Shown here one piece after another: positions 7,392 through 10,173 of a DNA stretch of 10,173 nt. Origin of the DNA: JBBEAM01 sp040882845 (lineage in GTDB: Bacteria > Pseudomonadota > Alphaproteobacteria > Kiloniellales > DSM-21159); NCBI GenBank assembly GCA_040882845.1, contig JBBEAM010000010.1, positions 1 through 10,173 on the forward strand. Direction: 5' to 3'. Below the pieces are notes generated by a model. That model worked only from the letters and a program-made list of their open reading frames with translations, was not told the origin of the DNA and did not search any database. The position numbers were made by a program, and so were the translations under genes. The first letter of the stretch is position 1; every line of letters begins with the position of its first letter.

Positions 7392-7628
7392 TCAGTCGTC
7401 CAGCTCGACCAGCACGGCGCCGGCGCTCACCGGCTCCTCGTTCTCGACCTTGAAGGCCTTGATCGTGCCGGCCGCGTCGGATTTGACCTCGATGAAGGAC
7501 TTCATGACCTCCACCAGGCCAACCACCTCGCCGACCTCGACCCTGTCGCCTTCCGATTTGAAGGGCGGGTCTTCGGGCGACGGCCGCCGGTAAAAGGTGC
7601 CGGGGATCGGTGATTTGATTTCTGCCAT
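7392..7628 (-). CDS. Stand-alone biotinyl carrier domain (BCCP-like)
   Basis: Only 78 residues: a lone biotinyl/lipoyl domain, without the N-terminal half and Pro/Ala linker of the roughly 156-residue E. coli AccB. It begins SPIPGTFYRRPSPEDPPF (6-23), which corresponds to the start and the 'thumb' of bacterial BCCP. It continues to the biotinylation motif EVMKS (40-44), with Lys43 as the residue to be biotinylated by BirA. The usual motif is AMKM; VMKS is a variant. The ATG is preceded by AAGGGG with 8-bp spacing. It lies 42 bp after pxpA and 7 bp before the biotin carboxylase. Role: a mobile carrier moving carboxybiotin from the carboxylase to the PxpB/PxpC-like carboxyltransferase. The partner assignment rests on gene order. 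Confidence 0.9.
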   Translation of the reverse strand: MAEIKSPIPGTFYRRPSPEDPPFKSEGDRVEVGEVVGLVEVMKSFIEVKSDAAGTIKAFKVENEEPVSAGAVLVELDD

Positions 7629-7670
7629 GCGTTTTGCCCCTTGGTTCGCGTTGTCAGTGCCCGCGGCGGC

Positions 7671-8456
7671 TCAGGCCGCCTTGTCGATGATCTCCGCAGC
7701 CGGGATGATCCGGACGCCGTTGTCGATCAGCGCGGCGCGCAGGGCCTTGCCGATGCCCAGCGCCCCCGGCGTGTCCGAGTGAAAGCAGATCGAATCGAAG
7801 CCGATCTCGATGTCGTCGCCCTCGACCGTGCGGACCTTGCCTTCCTGGCAGGCCCGCAGGCACTTCTCGGCAACCTCGTCGGGATCGAGCCGGCGCATCC
7901 GGCGGGTGAAGACGATGCCGCCGCTGCGGTCGTAATCGCGGTCGGCGTAGAACTCGCGGACCACCGTGAGGCCGGCCGACTTGGCGATCCGGTAGGTCTC
8001 GGAGACGTCCATGCAGAACACCGCGGTATCCGGGCTGCACTTCAACAGAGCGTCCACCATCAGCTGCGATAGTTCGGCGTTCTTGGCGGCTTCCATGTAG
8101 AGGGCGCCGTGCGGCTTGACGTGCTGCAGCTTTGCGCCGTGGCGCCGGGCGAACTCGCGCAGCGCGCCGAGCTGATAGACGATGTCGTTGACCAGTTCTT
8201 CCGGGTTGGCGTTGATCACGCGGCGGCCGAAGCCCTGAAGGTCGCGGAAACCGGGGTGCGCGCCGAGAGCCACGCCGCGCTGAACGGCGCCTTGGACAAC
8301 CTTGTCCATCAGGTTGGGATCGCCGGCATGAAAACCGGTGGCGACGTTGGCCGAGCTGATCAGATCCATCAACTCTTCATCGGTGGCCTCGCTGATCGTC
8401 CAGAAGCCAAATCCCTCGCCGAGGTCGCAGTTCAGGTCGACGGTTTGTCGTGACAC
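7671..8456 (-). CDS. pxpA: LamB/YcsF family protein, 5-oxoprolinase subunit PxpA-like
   Basis: 261 residues from a GTG start at 8454-8456, close to the usual 245-260. The LamB/YcsF motifs are in order: DLNCDLGEGFG (7-17), SSANVATGFHAGDP (34-47; the position before GFHAGDP is usually Cys and is Thr here), GAHPGFRDLQGFGRR (65-79), VKPHGALY (113-120), REFYADRDYDRSGG (167-180) and DSICFHSDTPGA (221-232). In E. coli PxpA acts with PxpBC in ATP-dependent opening of 5-oxoproline to glutamate. The frame is open upstream to an ATG at 8546. Those 30 codons run through G-homopolymers and have no family similarity, while a strong GGGAGG lies 8 bp before the GTG, so the GTG is preferred. First gene of the operon, divergent from the LysR gene. 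Confidence 0.9.
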   Translation of the reverse strand: MSRQTVDLNCDLGEGFGFWTISEATDEELMDLISSANVATGFHAGDPNLMDKVVQGAVQRGVALGAHPGFRDLQGFGRRVINANPEELVNDIVYQLGALREFARRHGAKLQHVKPHGALYMEAAKNAELSQLMVDALLKCSPDTAVFCMDVSETYRIAKSAGLTVVREFYADRDYDRSGGIVFTRRMRRLDPDEVAEKCLRACQEGKVRTVEGDDIEIGFDSICFHSDTPGALGIGKALRAALIDNGVRIIPAAEIIDKAA

Positions 8457-8721
8457 GCTCTTTACCTCCCTTGCCGCATCTCGATCGCGCCTTGCGGTTC
8501 GGACGCCTGGGTAAAAGGGTCCCCCCAAGACCCCCCCGAAGATCAAATTTCATTTCACCCCCTCAAGAGTTCAGAAAAATCGATACCTTCGAAGAGGCGC
8601 AGTTGCCTATGATTCTGCGGTTTCTTCTACAAACGCGCGGCGGACGGCTTGCCGAAGAACGCGGCATTATCTATTTTTTCGAACTGAGCCTTTTGTGGAT
8701 TCAGAAAGCTGAGGCCAAAGC
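8457..8721. promoter_or_regulatory. Divergent promoter/operator region between pxpA and the LysR gene
   Basis: 265 bp without a gene, placed where LysR-type regulators normally bind to control a divergent operon and their own gene. TTCGAA occurs at 8588-8593 and 8678-8683, and TTCAGAAA at 8570-8577 and 8700-8707. These four sites lie in mirror order around the middle of the AT-richer part. A weak plus-strand promoter candidate is TTGCCG (8649-8654) with TATTTT (8672-8677) at 17-bp spacing, upstream of the LysR gene. No convincing minus-strand -35/-10 pair could be chosen for pxpA. The pxpA leader contains G-runs on its sense strand (8521-8526 and 8531-8537). Exact operator positions are not established. 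Confidence 0.5.
8465..8470 (-). promoter_or_regulatory. Ribosome binding site that sets the pxpA start
   Basis: GGGAGG on the minus strand, 8 bases before the GTG at 8454-8456. The protein starting at this GTG reaches the conserved DLNCDLGEG motif at residue 7, as is usual for LamB/YcsF proteins. This argues against the upstream in-frame ATG at 8546. Confidence 0.75.
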
Positions 8722-9630
8722 GTGAATTTCCGACAGGTGAAATACTTCGTCGCCACTGCCGAGTTGGGCCAGGTCTCGCGGGCCGCCGTCGAGCTCTCGA
8801 TCTCGCAGTCGGCCATCACCTCGGCAATCAAGGAGCTGGAATCCGAGGTCGGCACACGGCTTTTCGACCGCACGACCCAGGGCATGGAACTGACCCAGTC
8901 GGGACGCCGCTTCCTGGAGACGAGCTATCGGCTGCTGGCCACCATAGAGGAGGCCCTGCATCCCGGGGCGACCGACGAGGAGGTCGCCGGCACGCTCTCG
9001 GTTGCCGCGACCTACACCGTGCTCGGCTACTTCCTACCGCAGCACTTGGAGCGGCTGGAGCGGCGTTACCCCAACGTGACGATCCATCTCTACGAGCAGA
9101 GCCGCGAGATGATCGAGGATGGCCTGGTCACCAACCGCTTCGATATGGCGATGCTGCTGACCTCGAACGTCAACAATCCGGAACTTACGACGGAGACGCT
9201 GCTCAGCTCGCAGCGCCGGCTCTGGGTGCCGGCCAATCACCATCTCCTCGCCCGGGAGAGCGTCGGGTTGGAGGAGATCGCGCAGGAACCCTATATCATG
9301 CTGACCGTCGACGAGGCGGCGCATACGGCACTGCGGTATTGGAGCAGCTCGGCCTACCAACCTTCGATCCGGCTGCGCAGCAGTTCCGTCGAGGCCGTGC
9401 GGTCGATCGTCGCCAACGGCCAGGGGGTCGCGATCCTCTCGGACATGGTCTACCGCCCCTGGTCGCTGGAGGGCAAACGCATCGAGACCATCGTCACGGC
9501 CGAAGCCATCCCGCCGATGAATGTCGGCCTGGCGTGGCGTAAGGGCGTTGCGATGACGCCGCCGATGAAACTCTTCCGCGACTACTTCAGCGATCAGTAC
9601 CAGACCCCGCAAAGCCTGCAGCCGCGCTGA
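8722..9630 (+). CDS. LysR-family transcriptional regulator
   Basis: 302 residues, the standard LTTR length. The N-terminal winged helix-turn-helix spans about residues 3-62, with the helix-turn-helix AELGQVSRAAVELSISQSAI (13-32), then LESEVGTRLFDRTTQGMELTQSG (39-61), the typical LTTR block. A linker helix follows to about 90. The C-terminal co-inducer domain begins LSVAATYTVLGYFLP (about 92-106) and includes VANGQGVAILSD (about 231-242), a usual LTTR segment. Start is a GTG at 8722-8724 with GAGG (8711-8714) seven bases before. It is transcribed away from the pxpA-transporter operon, the classical arrangement for an LTTR that senses a pathway metabolite and controls the divergent operon. Regulation of that operon is inferred; the inducer is unknown. 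It is convergent with the rRNA operon downstream. Confidence 0.92.
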   Translation: MNFRQVKYFVATAELGQVSRAAVELSISQSAITSAIKELESEVGTRLFDRTTQGMELTQSGRRFLETSYRLLATIEEALHPGATDEEVAGTLSVAATYTVLGYFLPQHLERLERRYPNVTIHLYEQSREMIEDGLVTNRFDMAMLLTSNVNNPELTTETLLSSQRRLWVPANHHLLARESVGLEEIAQEPYIMLTVDEAAHTALRYWSSSAYQPSIRLRSSSVEAVRSIVANGQGVAILSDMVYRPWSLEGKRIETIVTAEAIPPMNVGLAWRKGVAMTPPMKLFRDYFSDQYQTPQSLQPR

Positions 9631-9714
9631 AGCCGGCGAGGCGCACCGCGGCGGCATATCCGCACCGGGCCTTCGGGGGTCAGGATTTCACCTGGTACTC
9701 ACCTGGTATCGGGC

Positions 9715-9752
9715 AAAAGAAAGACCCTCCGGGGCTGGCGCCCTGGAGGGTC
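9715..9752 (-). terminator. Intrinsic terminator of the rRNA operon after tRNA-fMet
   Basis: On the minus strand a 13-bp stem (9723-9735 paired with 9740-9752, one G-U pair at 9731/9744, 4-base loop) is followed directly by TTTCTTTT (9722 down to 9715). It begins 10 bases after the CCA end of the tRNA. The plus-strand side lacks a T-run, so it mainly ends the leftward stable-RNA transcript. Confidence 0.9.
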
Positions 9753-9760
9753 GACTCTCG

Positions 9761-9838
<78 letters not shown>

Positions 9839-9896
9839 TGAGGTTCTGAGTTTAGTGTCTTTGGTTGTTTTGAGGGGTTTGTCGTGTCGAGGGGTT

Positions 9897-10045
9897 TTAT
9901 CGGGTTTGCAAGACCTGGCAGCGACCTACTCTCCCGCGCCTTAAGACGCAGTACCATCGGCGCTGAGGGTTTTCACGGCCGAGTTCGGAATGGGATCGGG
10001 TGGGTCGTCCCTCGCCATTGCCACCAGGTCGTGCAAGCCCGATAA
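9897..10045 (-). other. Precursor stem enclosing 5S rRNA
   Basis: Sequence flanking 5S extends helix I. Positions 10038-10045 (UUAUCGGG in the RNA) pair with 9897-9904, and 10032-10036 (UUGCA) pair with 9906-9910, with single mismatches at 10037/9905 and 10031/9911. With helix I this gives 20 base pairs and two mismatches. Such a stem is expected to guide processing of the precursor, for example by RNase E or RNase III; the enzyme is inferred. Confidence 0.75.
9912..10030 (-). rRNA. rrf: 5S ribosomal RNA
   Basis: About 119 nt on the minus strand. It begins GACCTGGTGG and ends CCAGGTC, which pair as helix I (10024-10030 with 9912-9918). Internal landmarks are the CCCGATCCCATTCCGAACTC region (loop B/C) and GCCGATGGTACTGC. 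The tail GGGAGAGTAGGTCGCTGCCA closely matches other alphaproteobacterial 5S genes as I recall them. Ends are placed from helix I and may be off by one or two bases. The 23S gene should lie beyond the right edge. Confidence 0.96.
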
Positions 10046-10064
10046 GCTTTTTGTCCGGCCCTAT

Positions 10065-10160
10065 GCCCCGGTGCTGGGATGCCCCGGTGCTGGGATGCCC
10101 CGGTGCTGGGATGCCCCAGTGCTGGGATGCCCCAGTGCTGGGATACCCCGGTGTTTGGGG
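10065..10160. repeat. 16-bp tandem repeat array in the 23S-5S spacer
   Basis: Five adjacent 16-bp units: three identical GCCCCGGTGCTGGGAT (10065-10112) and two GCCCCAGTGCTGGGAT (10113-10144). A degenerate sixth follows, ACCCCGGTGTTTGGGG (10145-10160). The array lies upstream of 5S in transcription direction, so it should be transcribed as spacer of the rrn operon. In the minus-strand RNA the two A-type units can form CCCA/TGGG mini-hairpins with a GCAC loop; the G-type units have an A-C mismatch there. Copy number may be affected by assembly or slippage. Confidence 0.93.
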
Positions 10161-10173
10161 CGCGGGCGGGCGG

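Noticed and set aside
5975..7453. Plus-strand open frame of 492 codons opposite the biotin carboxylase
   Set aside because: Shadow frame caused by GC-rich codon bias; the minus strand encodes an unambiguous ATP-grasp biotin carboxylase.
8457..8546. 30-codon N-terminal extension of pxpA
   Set aside because: The extension is translated from G-homopolymers and lacks family similarity. A GTG at 8454-8456 with GGGAGG at 8-bp spacing gives a normal-length protein.
10065..10160. CRISPR array
   Set aside because: The units are contiguous 16-mers with no unique spacers, so this is a simple tandem repeat.

Overview
The window looks like part of a high-GC alphaproteobacterial chromosome. The codons are GC-rich. 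At the right edge, the minus strand carries the tail of a ribosomal RNA operon ending 5S rRNA, then initiator tRNA-fMet, then an intrinsic terminator. That 5S–fMet order is typical of alphaproteobacteria. I cannot name the genus.

Layout from left to right: positions 1-39 hold the probable first 13 codons of a minus-strand gene that leaves the window. Positions 40-389 are non-coding, with a locally AT-richer stretch and small inverted repeats. From about 8456 down to 390 runs one long minus-strand gene set, almost certainly an operon. In transcription order it holds a LamB/YcsF protein (PxpA), a stand-alone biotinyl carrier domain, a biotin carboxylase, a divergent PxpB/AHS1 carboxyltransferase half, a PxpC/AHS2 carboxyltransferase half, a TorT-like periplasmic binding protein, a double-NBD ABC ATPase of the RbsA type and an RbsC-type permease. 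Genes are 7-45 bp apart or overlap. The exception is a 108-bp gap after the binding protein, which contains a 17-bp stem-loop. A 265-bp intergenic region (8457-8721) separates pxpA from a divergent LysR-family regulator (8722-9630), the likely controller of the operon.

How the genes may work together: biotin carboxylase, biotinyl domain, AHS1 and AHS2 are the same four modules found in urea carboxylase, here encoded as separate proteins. PxpA/PxpB/PxpC is the bacterial ATP-dependent 5-oxoprolinase set. The neighbourhood therefore reads as import of a small nitrogenous compound by a dedicated ABC transporter, then ATP- and biotin-dependent activation and ring opening by a PxpABC-like complex. 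The substrate is not determined by the sequence. 5-oxoproline, another lactam, or a cyclic ureide or amide are all possible. The divergence of the PxpB protein and the TorT-like binding protein argue against assuming plain 5-oxoproline.

The right end (9715-10173) is stable-RNA territory. It holds the terminator, tRNA-fMet, 5S rRNA with an extended precursor stem, and a 16-bp tandem repeat array in what should be the 23S-5S spacer.
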